A stretch of DNA of 64,000 nucleotides from Pedobacter montanisoli (GTDB lineage: Bacteria > Bacteroidota > Bacteroidia > Sphingobacteriales > Sphingobacteriaceae): assembly GCF_022809115.1 (NCBI RefSeq), contig NZ_JALGBH010000001.1, positions 1,054,001 to 1,118,000 on the forward strand, written 5' to 3'. Both the position numbers and the translations under genes were made by a program. Numbering within the stretch: position 1 is the stretch's first letter; the number at the start of each line of letters is the position of its first letter. Positions 32,872 through 40,367 of this stretch are shown piece after piece. The notes beneath the pieces are model-generated. The model had not been told where the DNA came from. It ran no database searches and saw only the letters and a list, made by a program, of their open reading frames with translations.

Positions 32872-33513
32872 TTATTGAGCTGTTGTTATGACAACCGCAC
32901 CATTTTTGCCTTTTTCTCCAAGCTCTTTAGTGGCCTGAGCGGCTTGTAAGAACTGGATATTATTAACCTTGTTTGGACTAAGCTCAAGTACATTATTCAT
33001 ATTTGATTGAACTTTGTTGATCATAATGAGTGGAGCTCCGCTTGAGAAAGCCTTAATAATCATGGTAGCAATATCTTTACCTGGTTTTGATGGCAAAGAT
33101 GAGCTGTTGTTAAGTGTGAACCTGATCGGGATATTGTATTTGGTTCTTACAGGTTTTTGTTCAATCTGGCCAGGGTTCCATTTTTTTGAAAGCTTTAATA
33201 CACGTACGGCTTCTTCATCGGTACCATTACCCAAACCTTTTTCTACTTTAATATCTGTAAGTGATCCGTCTTTCTCTACAACGAAAGATAGAAAGACATT
33301 TCCTTGTGTTTTGTTTTGCAAAGCTGCTTCCGGGTATTTTATATTCTTGCCTAAGAAATCATAGAACTTTGCAATACCCCCGGGAAAAGAAGGCGGGGTT
33401 TCCATTGATACGAAATTGTAAACCTTGTCTTGTTCATTTTGACCTTGTGCTTTTGCGAAAAAACAGAGCAAAGAAAGTCCTGTTGCAATAAATGCAATGT
33501 TAAATTTTTTCAT
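32872..33513 (-). CDS. Energy-transducer TonB C-terminal domain protein with plug-like tail
   Basis: The 213-residue protein has a signal peptide-like start (FNIAFIATGLSLLCFFAKAQ). A TonB C-terminal domain covers residues about 31-140, with VSMETPPSFPGGIAKFYDFL, VFLSFVVEKDGSLTDIKVE and KWNPGQIEQKPVRTKYNIPI. The last 65 residues then contain LSPNKVNNIQFLQAAQ and EKGKNGAVVITTAQ, which resemble the plug-domain pattern of SusC/TonB receptors. It has no proline-rich spacer. The TonB part is very similar to the C-terminus of the M56 protein encoded 12 bp upstream, so it arose by tandem duplication. It probably acts in the periplasm with that protein. Confidence 0.8.
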   Translation of the reverse strand: MKKFNIAFIATGLSLLCFFAKAQGQNEQDKVYNFVSMETPPSFPGGIAKFYDFLGKNIKYPEAALQNKTQGNVFLSFVVEKDGSLTDIKVEKGLGNGTDEEAVRVLKLSKKWNPGQIEQKPVRTKYNIPIRFTLNNSSSLPSKPGKDIATMIIKAFSSGAPLIMINKVQSNMNNVLELSPNKVNNIQFLQAAQATKELGEKGKNGAVVITTAQ

Positions 33514-33525
33514 GATAATTAATTT

Positions 33526-35184
33526 TTAAGAGTTAGTGAAGTAGTATGAGTTAAGTGTAAATTTTATAGGGATATTATACTTCGTTCTTACCGGTTTTTG
33601 GTTAATCTGACCTGGATTCCATCTTCTTGAAAGTTTCAATACCCTGATGGCTTCTTCATCTGTTCCATAACCTAATTTTCGTTCTACTTTGAGATCGGTT
33701 AAAGAACCATCTTTCTCAACAACAAAGGAGATGAAAACGTTTCCTTGTATGTTATTTTCTGCAGCCTCCTTAGGGTAACTAATGTTCTTACTTAAGAAAT
33801 CATAAAACTTTTCAATACCTCCCGGAAAAGAGGGAGGGTTTTCCATGGATACAAAACTGTATACAGGTTCAGGAACATCCTGTTCAGGAGCTAAAATAAC
33901 AACCTCAGGAAGCATGGTTGTATTCTTGTCTGGTTTAACAATAGGTGGCGGGAATTTTACTGCGGGGCTCTTGATAAATTTAAATTTTACAGGAATAATA
34001 TACTGGCCACCTTTTAATTTATTCGGGATATTATTCAGTGCGTTTACAATTTCTAATTGCAGATCTTCGGGAGCACTGCCCGTGTTAACATGAACAATTT
34101 TGTTATCGGCAACTTTGAATCTTACTAACATATAGGCTTCTTCGGCCTTGTTGAGCGAAGTAACCGGATACTTCAAGTTCTTGCTTAATTCATTGTAAAA
34201 TGAAGAGAGATCTTCTGATGAATTTTTAATTGATGCTTTTGGATACTCAGCTATGGTTACTTTTTCTGAGGGAGTTGTAGGAGGAATAACTTTAGTTAAT
34301 ACATCTTCTACTTCAGCCAATTGCAGTTTATCAGTTAGTGCATTAATCTGAGGATTATTTTTAAACCTGGCCGATGATAACATTAATGCAAAAGCTAAGG
34401 CAGGTACAGCTAATCCGTATTTTAAAACAGCTACTTTCGCAGAAGGCTGCTTATATAACATGGTTATTCTTTTCTTTACCATTGATTTCTTTAAGAAACC
34501 ATGTGCAATAGAATTATTATTTAACCCAAAAGCCTGGCTAAGCAATAGCATAGCATAAGCTTCATTATCGCCATGTATTTTAGCGGCTTCTTTATCAGCT
34601 AAATATTCATGCAGTTCTTTAATTGCATGTTTATAGGCATATATTACCGGATTAAACCAGGTAATGATGGCAATTATTTCGAATAAAAGCACATCTACAG
34701 TATGAAACTGTTTAATATGCACATCTTCATGATGATTAATGGTTTTGCTATGTGGAAGATTTTCGTCCACAGCTTTTCTGCCTAAAAACGAAAATGCAGA
34801 ACCATTCTTAAGGTCCTTGAAAAGTTTACTTACTGCAAAAATCTGCCAGACTAATTTGATCAGGCAAAACACGATACCTAAAAGATAGATGCCCACAATA
34901 TAAGCCCACCAGTTGATTTTACGCTGCTCTACTGCATTTGCGTTACTGGTTTCTATTATAAATTGATTAAACTGGTTAACGCTGTGCGATATATGATGTG
35001 TTACAGGTTGCTGGGTAAACCAATCAAAATGAATAAATGGAATACATAGCGATAAGATACCTGCAGCAATCAAAAATACTCTGTTTAAAATAAAATAAGT
35101 TTCTTTAGCCAACAGCGTTCTGTAAAGCAAGTAAAACACAACCAGATAAATATTTATCTGCAATAAGTAAAGTGACCAATTCAT
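33526..35184 (-). CDS. BlaR1-type M56 metallopeptidase with C-terminal TonB domains
   Basis: The 552-residue protein has four or so membrane helices (residues 1-50, 90-115, 165-185, 250-270). The cytosol-facing zinc motif HEDVH lies at residues 152-156, and LADKEAA holds the third ligand Glu. This is the M56 peptidase of BlaR1/MecR1 sensors that cleaves the partner repressor. After the last helix a periplasmic part follows: a degenerate TonB-like domain (about residues 320-410) and a full TonB C-terminal domain (442-552) in place of a beta-lactam-binding domain. So the sensed signal is probably not a beta-lactam. It overlaps blaI by 4 bases, which indicates coupling. Confidence 0.87.
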   Translation of the reverse strand: MNWSLYLLQINIYLVVFYLLYRTLLAKETYFILNRVFLIAAGILSLCIPFIHFDWFTQQPVTHHISHSVNQFNQFIIETSNANAVEQRKINWWAYIVGIYLLGIVFCLIKLVWQIFAVSKLFKDLKNGSAFSFLGRKAVDENLPHSKTINHHEDVHIKQFHTVDVLLFEIIAIITWFNPVIYAYKHAIKELHEYLADKEAAKIHGDNEAYAMLLLSQAFGLNNNSIAHGFLKKSMVKKRITMLYKQPSAKVAVLKYGLAVPALAFALMLSSARFKNNPQINALTDKLQLAEVEDVLTKVIPPTTPSEKVTIAEYPKASIKNSSEDLSSFYNELSKNLKYPVTSLNKAEEAYMLVRFKVADNKIVHVNTGSAPEDLQLEIVNALNNIPNKLKGGQYIIPVKFKFIKSPAVKFPPPIVKPDKNTTMLPEVVILAPEQDVPEPVYSFVSMENPPSFPGGIEKFYDFLSKNISYPKEAAENNIQGNVFISFVVEKDGSLTDLKVERKLGYGTDEEAIRVLKLSRRWNPGQINQKPVRTKYNIPIKFTLNSYYFTNS

Positions 35185-35558
35185 TTAGGCTTATTCTTAA
35201 ATTTGTTGATTAGCTTTAAAATTTCATCTACATCATTTACATCCAGTTTTTCTTCTTTTACAAAGAAAGAGAACATACTTTCTACCGAATTTTCAAAGTA
35301 ATTACCCAATAATTTCTCTGTGGCATGACGTTTATATTCTTCTTTTGATATAAGCGGATGATATTGATGTGCTTTACCAAAAGCAGTATGATCTACAAAT
35401 CCTTTTGTTTCCAAAATCCTTACAATAGTAGAAACCGTATTGTAAGCTGGTTTAGGTTCTGGCAGTAAATCAATCATGTCTTTCACAAAAGCACTTTCTA
35501 GTTGCCATAGCACCTGCATAATTTGCTCTTCGGCTTTTGTTAAATCTTTAATCTCCAT
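35181..35558 (-). CDS. BlaI/MecI/CopY family transcriptional repressor
   Basis: The 125-residue protein has the winged-helix start LTKAEEQIMQVLWQLESAFV and PAYNTVSTIVRILETKGFVDH, matching BlaI, with a short C-terminal dimer domain. BlaI-type dimers bind palindromic operators and are inactivated by proteolysis by the M56 partner. It is the first gene of blaI-M56-TonB; its stop overlaps the M56 start. An 18-bp palindrome 47 bp upstream is the likely operator. Confidence 0.9.
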   Translation of the reverse strand: MEIKDLTKAEEQIMQVLWQLESAFVKDMIDLLPEPKPAYNTVSTIVRILETKGFVDHTAFGKAHQYHPLISKEEYKRHATEKLLGNYFENSVESMFSFFVKEEKLDVNDVDEILKLINKFKNKPK

Positions 35559-35604
35559 TTTTATTTCAAATTATATAACAGCTGTAAATATTAACCCTAA
35601 TATA

Positions 35605-35622
35605 AAACTAAATATTTAGTTT
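35605..35622. promoter_or_regulatory. 18-bp palindrome, candidate BlaI operator
   Basis: AAACTAAATATTTAGTTT is a perfect palindrome between the divergent blaI and beta-CASP nuclease genes. It lies about 47 bp before blaI and 56 bp before the nuclease gene. BlaI-type repressors bind palindromes of this size. A near-match to the -7 box (TATAATTTG on the minus strand, one base too long) lies at about 35568-35576, so the palindrome would sit in the -33 region of blaI. Confidence 0.55.
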
Positions 35623-35677
35623 AAAAAATATTTTTATATTTTTTTGTTATTATTGAATGAAGTAAAAATTTAACATA

Positions 35678-37081
35678 ATGAAAATAGCTTTTCATGGGGC
35701 TGCCAGGAATGTTACCGGTTCTAAGCATCTGATAACTTTAGATAATGGGCAGAAAATATTATTGGATTGTGGCATGTTTCAAGGCATGGGGCATGAAACA
35801 GAAGAACTAAATGAAAGTTTTGGTTTTAACCCCGCAGAAGTAAATGTGCTGGTGCTTTCTCACGCACATATTGATCATTGCGGTTTAATACCCCGTTTAG
35901 TGGCACAAGGTTTTAAAGGAAAGATTTTTTGTACGCCGGCCACCAGCGAACTGAGTAAGATATTACTGCTTGATTCTGCCAAGATCCAAGCAGGAGATTT
36001 GAAATATAAGAATAAGAAATTGCTTAAAAGAGGCTTACCTTTAGAGCAACCTTTATATGATGAGCAGGACGTATTATATGCGATGAGTTTCTTTGAAAAA
36101 GTGCCTTATGATACAGAAACTGAAATATTGTCTGGTGTTAGCGTAAGATTTCTCGATGCAGGTCACATTATTGGAAGCGCATCAGTACATTTAACGATAC
36201 AGAACGAGAGTAAATCTACCAAGCTTTCTTTTAGTGGTGACGTAGGCCAATATGGAGATATGCTATTACGCCCGCCACAAGCTTTTGCACAGGCTGATTA
36301 TATTTTATTGGAATCTACTTATGGCGATAAGTTGCATGAAGATGCACAACCTACAGATAAAGCTTTATTGGAAGTGGTACTGAAAACCTGTGTAGAGAAA
36401 AAAGGAAAGCTCATTATACCGGCATTTAGTGTAGGCCGCACTCAGGAAATCTTATTTGTGCTGAATAATCTGAGCCTTGAAGGCAAACTGCCACATGTAA
36501 AGGTATTTGTGGATAGCCCACTATCAGCAAAGGCGACAAGTATTGTAGAAAATCACAGAGAGGGTTATAGTGACGAAGTATTGGATGTTTTAAAAGTAGA
36601 TGATAATCCTTTTGAATTTCCGGGTTTAACTTATATAGATGATGTAGAAGATTCAAAAGCCCTGAATTATCTTGAGGAGCCTTGTATTATTATTTCTGCT
36701 TCGGGTATGGCCGAGGCTGGAAGAGTAAAACATCATATTAAAAATAATATAGGAGATCATAAGAATACCATTTTAATGGTGGGTTATTGTGAGCCAAACT
36801 CTTTAGGAGGAAGATTAAAGAACGGGGCAACGCAGGTAAGCATATACGGTGAACTTTTTAACGTGGTTGCTGAGGTTGCCAGTATTCAGTCTATGAGTGC
36901 GCATGGCGATTACCAGGATCTTTTAAAATTTATCTCAAACCAGGACCCCTCTAGAGTTAAAACATTGTTTTTGGTTCATGGAGAATATGAAGTGCAACAG
37001 ATATTCAGGCAAAAACTATTGGCTGTAGGGTACAAAAATGTAGAAATACCCGCTCGTCATCAGGAATTTGATATTTACTAA
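35678..37081 (+). CDS. MBL-fold beta-CASP RNA-processing exonuclease
   Basis: The 467-residue protein has the metallo-beta-lactamase signature SHAHIDHCG (HxHxDH at residues 62-67), the LDAGHIIGSASV motif and SFSGDVGQYGD. The beta-CASP part has VFVDSPLSAKATSI and the C-terminal SMSAHGDYQDLLKF. This is the CPSF-73/RNase J-like set of RNA nucleases that cleave or trim RNA using zinc. It is divergent from blaI, and its stop overlaps the stop of the response regulator by 4 bases in the opposite direction. Confidence 0.9.
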   Translation: MKIAFHGAARNVTGSKHLITLDNGQKILLDCGMFQGMGHETEELNESFGFNPAEVNVLVLSHAHIDHCGLIPRLVAQGFKGKIFCTPATSELSKILLLDSAKIQAGDLKYKNKKLLKRGLPLEQPLYDEQDVLYAMSFFEKVPYDTETEILSGVSVRFLDAGHIIGSASVHLTIQNESKSTKLSFSGDVGQYGDMLLRPPQAFAQADYILLESTYGDKLHEDAQPTDKALLEVVLKTCVEKKGKLIIPAFSVGRTQEILFVLNNLSLEGKLPHVKVFVDSPLSAKATSIVENHREGYSDEVLDVLKVDDNPFEFPGLTYIDDVEDSKALNYLEEPCIIISASGMAEAGRVKHHIKNNIGDHKNTILMVGYCEPNSLGGRLKNGATQVSIYGELFNVVAEVASIQSMSAHGDYQDLLKFISNQDPSRVKTLFLVHGEYEVQQIFRQKLLAVGYKNVEIPARHQEFDIY

Positions 37082-37719
37082 ATACTAATCAGGCCATTTT
37101 TAATTGCATATACCACCAGACCTGTTCTTGATTTGATATTAAGTTTGGCAAACAGAGCTTCTCTGTAATTATCTACGGTTCGTGGGCTTACACCCATTTT
37201 ATCGGCAATTTCTTTGTAAGTAAGTTCTGAGCTGCAAAACTGTAAGAAAGCCAATTCCTTTTCTGTAAAATGAGGGGTTAGTTTGTCGTTCTTGAGTGAA
37301 GTAAGGAGCCTGCCAGAAACCAGCTCATTCACATAGAACCCTTTTTCAACCATTGTTACTATGGCTAAATGTAGGTCAACAGGTTTTGATTCTTTAACCA
37401 GATAACCGCCTGCACCTGCTTTTAGCATGCCAATAATCTCTTTTTCATTATCAAACATGCTTAATGCTAAAACCAGTATATGGGGATAATTGTTTTTAAT
37501 CCATTTTGTGGTTTCATATCCATCCATTAGCGGCATATTGATATCCATTAAAACCAGTTGTACATGAGAATGGAATTTTATTTTATCCTGAAAGTCTATG
37601 CCGTTTTCGGCTTCAAAAGAAATAGAAATATCATCAAATTCGTTAAGCAGGCTGGCTAAACCCGATCTAAATAAAGTATGGTCATCTACAACTGCTATTG
37701 AAATTTTTTTATCAGACAT
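37078..37719 (-). CDS. NarL/FixJ-type response regulator (LuxR HTH)
   Basis: The 213-residue protein has a receiver domain with phosphoacceptor Asp in LVLMDINMPLMDG, and acidic VVDDHTLF at the N-terminus. A C-terminal LuxR helix-turn-helix follows (FTEKELAFLQFCSSELTYKEIADKMGVSPRTVDNYRE). It is encoded 4 bp after the histidine kinase and should be its partner. Target genes are unknown. Confidence 0.9.
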   Translation of the reverse strand: MSDKKISIAVVDDHTLFRSGLASLLNEFDDISISFEAENGIDFQDKIKFHSHVQLVLMDINMPLMDGYETTKWIKNNYPHILVLALSMFDNEKEIIGMLKAGAGGYLVKESKPVDLHLAIVTMVEKGFYVNELVSGRLLTSLKNDKLTPHFTEKELAFLQFCSSELTYKEIADKMGVSPRTVDNYREALFAKLNIKSRTGLVVYAIKNGLISI

Positions 37720-37723
37720 GAAA

Positions 37724-38509
37724 TTAAGGATAAAGTAGTTTTATATGAATAGAAGTACCCTGATTAACAGCAGAGTTGATATTTAATGTCCCCTGCACCA
37801 TTTCCACACGCTTGCGTATAGAGCTTAGGCCTAAGCCATTGTATCCGGTCTGGTTAACATCAAAGCCTATACCATCATCTGTTATAATTATATCAAGGTG
37901 GTTTTCTATTAATTGTATGTTTACGGTTATATGATTTGCGTTTGAGTGCTTAATAATGTTATTAAAGATTTCCTGTACAAGTCTTAGAAGAATCAGGTCT
38001 TTTTGTGGAGAAGCAAAATTGATCTCCAAAAGCTGATTGCTAATGATTAACTGATAGCGACCTGTTTTTTCTATATGATTAAATTCTTGCTGTAAGGCAG
38101 ACCCTAAACCCATCATCAATATGTTTTCGGCCTGCATCAATTTAGCCAGTGCTCTGAGTTCTCTGATTGAATTGTTAATCAACTCTATTGAGTTATTTAT
38201 TTTTTGCCTGGCTTTTTCAGTATGTTCAATATTGATGGAATTCAGGTTTAACGCAGTTAAACTAAGCAGCTGACCAATATTATCATGTAGATCAGCTGCT
38301 ATGGTTTGCATGGTTTGTTCCTGTACTTCTATACGGGTTTTTAAAACTTCAGCTTCAAATTTTTGGTTTAATGTTACCTTTTCTTCTTCGTGAACTCTTT
38401 TCTTGCGTAAATACTCCTTAATATAAATAAGTAGAAAAACCGGTGCAATTAAGAATACACAGGTAGCTAATATGATGATGTTAACAATTTCTGATGACGA
38501 GAACTGCAT
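37724..38509 (-). CDS. NarL-type sensor histidine kinase (HisKA_3)
   Basis: The 261-residue protein has one N-terminal membrane helix (IVNIIILATCVFLIAPVFLLI) and a coiled segment. The HisKA_3 phosphoacceptor region is IAADLHDNIGQLLSL, and the ATPase motifs are NNIIKHSNA, TDDGIGFDV and GLGLSSIRKRVE. It has no sensor domain of its own, so the signal probably comes from a partner. The true start is the ATG at 38509, inside the preceding membrane-protein gene, an overlap of 43 bp. A TTG 18 bp further upstream is possible. Confidence 0.85.
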   Translation of the reverse strand: MQFSSSEIVNIIILATCVFLIAPVFLLIYIKEYLRKKRVHEEEKVTLNQKFEAEVLKTRIEVQEQTMQTIAADLHDNIGQLLSLTALNLNSINIEHTEKARQKINNSIELINNSIRELRALAKLMQAENILMMGLGSALQQEFNHIEKTGRYQLIISNQLLEINFASPQKDLILLRLVQEIFNNIIKHSNANHITVNIQLIENHLDIIITDDGIGFDVNQTGYNGLGLSSIRKRVEMVQGTLNINSAVNQGTSIHIKLLYP

Positions 38510-39123
38510 ATAAATGAATAAGACCAAATACCATAAAGTATAGCATTTAAAGTTAGCATAATATAGACTAAAATTTCATATGCAAACGGCTTATTGCTAA
38601 AAATTACGTTCATGAACAAATTATAAACTGTGCTGCCAAAATAGAAAAATAACACGGCTGCCACCCACCAAAAACCAAAACTGTTTCTTATAGATATGAT
38701 CTTATCGCTTTTCATTAAATTGTAATAATAATATAAACATAGAAATACAATCAATACCGATGCTACCATAATTGCAGTAGTTTGGAATTTAAAAGCACCA
38801 CGGGTAAATACTCCATATAGATATACTGCTATAAAGACAAAATAGGCGGAGATATACAGAGGTCTGGCGTTCTTTTTAAATGGTTTTATAAAATGGTATA
38901 AACCGAAACTCACATACAGAACCTCAAATAAAATATAAATGTTATAAATCCACACATTGGATTTGTTCGTGTATAACTTCCACATGAAACCCGATATTTC
39001 TGTGACACATACCAGACCTAGATATAGCTTTGTAAAAAGCGCAAATTTATCATTATTACCCTTTAAAAAGTATAATGCCATAGCAAAACATATGAATTCA
39101 AGAAGAAGGTTTACTTCAGACAT
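38467..39123 (-). CDS. Seven-helix membrane protein coupled to the histidine kinase
   Basis: The 218-residue protein has about seven hydrophobic helices (for example IYNIYILFEVLYVSFGLYHF and VLIVFLCLYYYYNLM) and aromatic-rich loops, with no enzyme motif. It starts in a TAATG overlap with the preceding gene and overlaps the kinase gene by 43 bp. The tight coupling suggests that it is the membrane sensor or partner of the kinase, which lacks a sensor domain. I do not recognise a named family. Confidence 0.65.
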   Translation of the reverse strand: MSEVNLLLEFICFAMALYFLKGNNDKFALFTKLYLGLVCVTEISGFMWKLYTNKSNVWIYNIYILFEVLYVSFGLYHFIKPFKKNARPLYISAYFVFIAVYLYGVFTRGAFKFQTTAIMVASVLIVFLCLYYYYNLMKSDKIISIRNSFGFWWVAAVLFFYFGSTVYNLFMNVIFSNKPFAYEILVYIMLTLNAILYGIWSYSFICSSRHQKLLTSSY

Positions 39124-39611
39124 TATTCAAAAGGGCAAAGAGGTTTGTTTTCTTCTGTATAAATTTCGCTATCGCAGTCACATCCTTTGTCAGGAGGACA
39201 TAGCATTCCTCTGTTTTGAGGAGACATTTTTATAATACCACCGTTGTTAAATAATTTATCTTCAGAAAAATAATCGATATGCTTTTCGGGTATATCAATG
39301 TCTTTATGTGTTGATACAAATACCACAGTATTTCTATTGGTGTATTCAGGGTATTCAGCCGGAGGGTTTTCACCATAATTGGCAAAATAAATACGTACTC
39401 CGTCTGTTTCTTTGCCAGGACTTATAGCTGCAGTTGTTCTCTGTTCTTCATTTAATCTGATTACCATTTCATTGAGCTGTTCTAAACTAAACCAAACAGC
39501 TATTGTATTGGCATAATTGCCGTTAACATCTTTTTCCTGTTTAGTAAGGAAATTGTTTACCATCGTTTTGGCCTCGTCAAATGGTATTCCGTCTGCGGTT
39601 AATCTCTTCAT
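39123..39611 (-). CDS. Uncharacterised 162-residue protein with Cys-rich C-terminus
   Basis: The protein has a recurrent-looking core DGVRIYFANYGENPP and NRNTVVFVSTHKDIDIPEKH. The C-terminus has five cysteines, MLCPPDKGCDCD and PLCPFE, that could bind metal. It has no signal peptide. I recall related small proteins in Bacteroidota genomes but know no function. It shares its stop with the start of the membrane-protein gene (TAATG), so it heads a four-gene unit with the membrane protein, histidine kinase and response regulator. The unit is divergent from a lone LuxR regulator gene. Confidence 0.6.
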   Translation of the reverse strand: MKRLTADGIPFDEAKTMVNNFLTKQEKDVNGNYANTIAVWFSLEQLNEMVIRLNEEQRTTAAISPGKETDGVRIYFANYGENPPAEYPEYTNRNTVVFVSTHKDIDIPEKHIDYFSEDKLFNNGGIIKMSPQNRGMLCPPDKGCDCDSEIYTEENKPLCPFE

Positions 39612-39771
39612 TGTTTTAAGTAATAATTAGTGGTTTTAAATATATATAAAGATTTGCTAAAAGTGCTTAAAGGATGTAATGCACACAAGGGTTTAATTGC
39701 TGTATGCAATACCGTAAAAATACCTTTTTGCTTAAGGTGTTTTGTTGAAAAACGCTTATTCTTTTAAGTGA

Positions 39772-39779
39772 TAGCTTTG
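39772..39779 (+). promoter_or_regulatory. -7 box of the LuxR regulator gene
   Basis: TAGCTTTG matches TAnnTTTG, 80 bp before the ATG at 39860. The 248-bp divergent gap also contains a small ACCTT/AAGGT hairpin near 39722-39739 and no other clear site. Confidence 0.5.
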
Positions 39780-39859
39780 TTAAACTTAACAGGCAAATTA
39801 GGATGATGTCAAAATTATAAACTGCTCATCAGTTAAAAGCTGTATCTATTTCTAACTAA

Positions 39860-40303
39860 ATGTATATGTATAAGAATATTCTTCAATCTTTAGAAGAAAG
39901 TACAAAAGTACTCAAGAGCAGCCTATTAAATGTTAGCTGGCTGGCTCATAAACAGGAAACCGGTTGCAATGAACCCGAGTTGAATATTTACATTGCAGAT
40001 CAGCAAAAAGCCACTATTAGCCTGGAAGTTGAAATAGAAGAACTGACTTTTTACATTAAACGCTTCAAAGATATTGTTAATGAAAATATTGAACTGAAAA
40101 AGTGTACGAGTAAATTCAACACTTTAACAAAAATGGAAAAATTAGTGCTCTCATATCTACTACAAGGATATAGCTCTCGTAAAATTGCCGATCGGTTATT
40201 TTTATCTTATCACACTATTTTTACCCATAGAAAGAATCTGAGACAGAAGTTAAAGTATAATTCGTTAGCAGAAATTATGCATTATAAGATTTTTTTCTCT
40301 TAA
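39860..40303 (+). CDS. Stand-alone LuxR-type HTH regulator
   Basis: The 147-residue protein has an N-terminal helical region without a receiver domain (YMYKNILQSLEESTKVLKSS). A C-terminal LuxR helix-turn-helix follows: LTKMEKLVLSYLLQGYSSRK, ADRLFLSYHTIFTHRKNLRQ. It is divergent from the four-gene sensor unit, so it may be a second output or a regulator of that unit (inference). A second ATG two codons on is also a possible start. Confidence 0.75.
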   Translation: MYMYKNILQSLEESTKVLKSSLLNVSWLAHKQETGCNEPELNIYIADQQKATISLEVEIEELTFYIKRFKDIVNENIELKKCTSKFNTLTKMEKLVLSYLLQGYSSRKIADRLFLSYHTIFTHRKNLRQKLKYNSLAEIMHYKIFFS

Positions 40304-40330
40304 CCTGTGTTAAACATTAGTTGGTTGTGC

Positions 40331-40362
40331 AAAAAAAAGAGGCTGGTATTAACCAGCCTCTT
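40331..40362 (-). terminator. Terminator of the first M28 peptidase gene
   Basis: AAGAGGCTGGT pairs with ACCAGCCTCTT. On the minus strand it is followed by eight T. It lies 6 bp past the stop codon at 40368 and also after the LuxR gene on the plus strand. Confidence 0.85.
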
Positions 40363-40367
40363 CGCTT

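Noticed and set aside
32879..33502. Possible ordinary TonB gene with proline-rich spacer
   Set aside because: No proline-rich spacer or N-terminal anchor of a canonical TonB is present; described as a TonB-domain protein instead.
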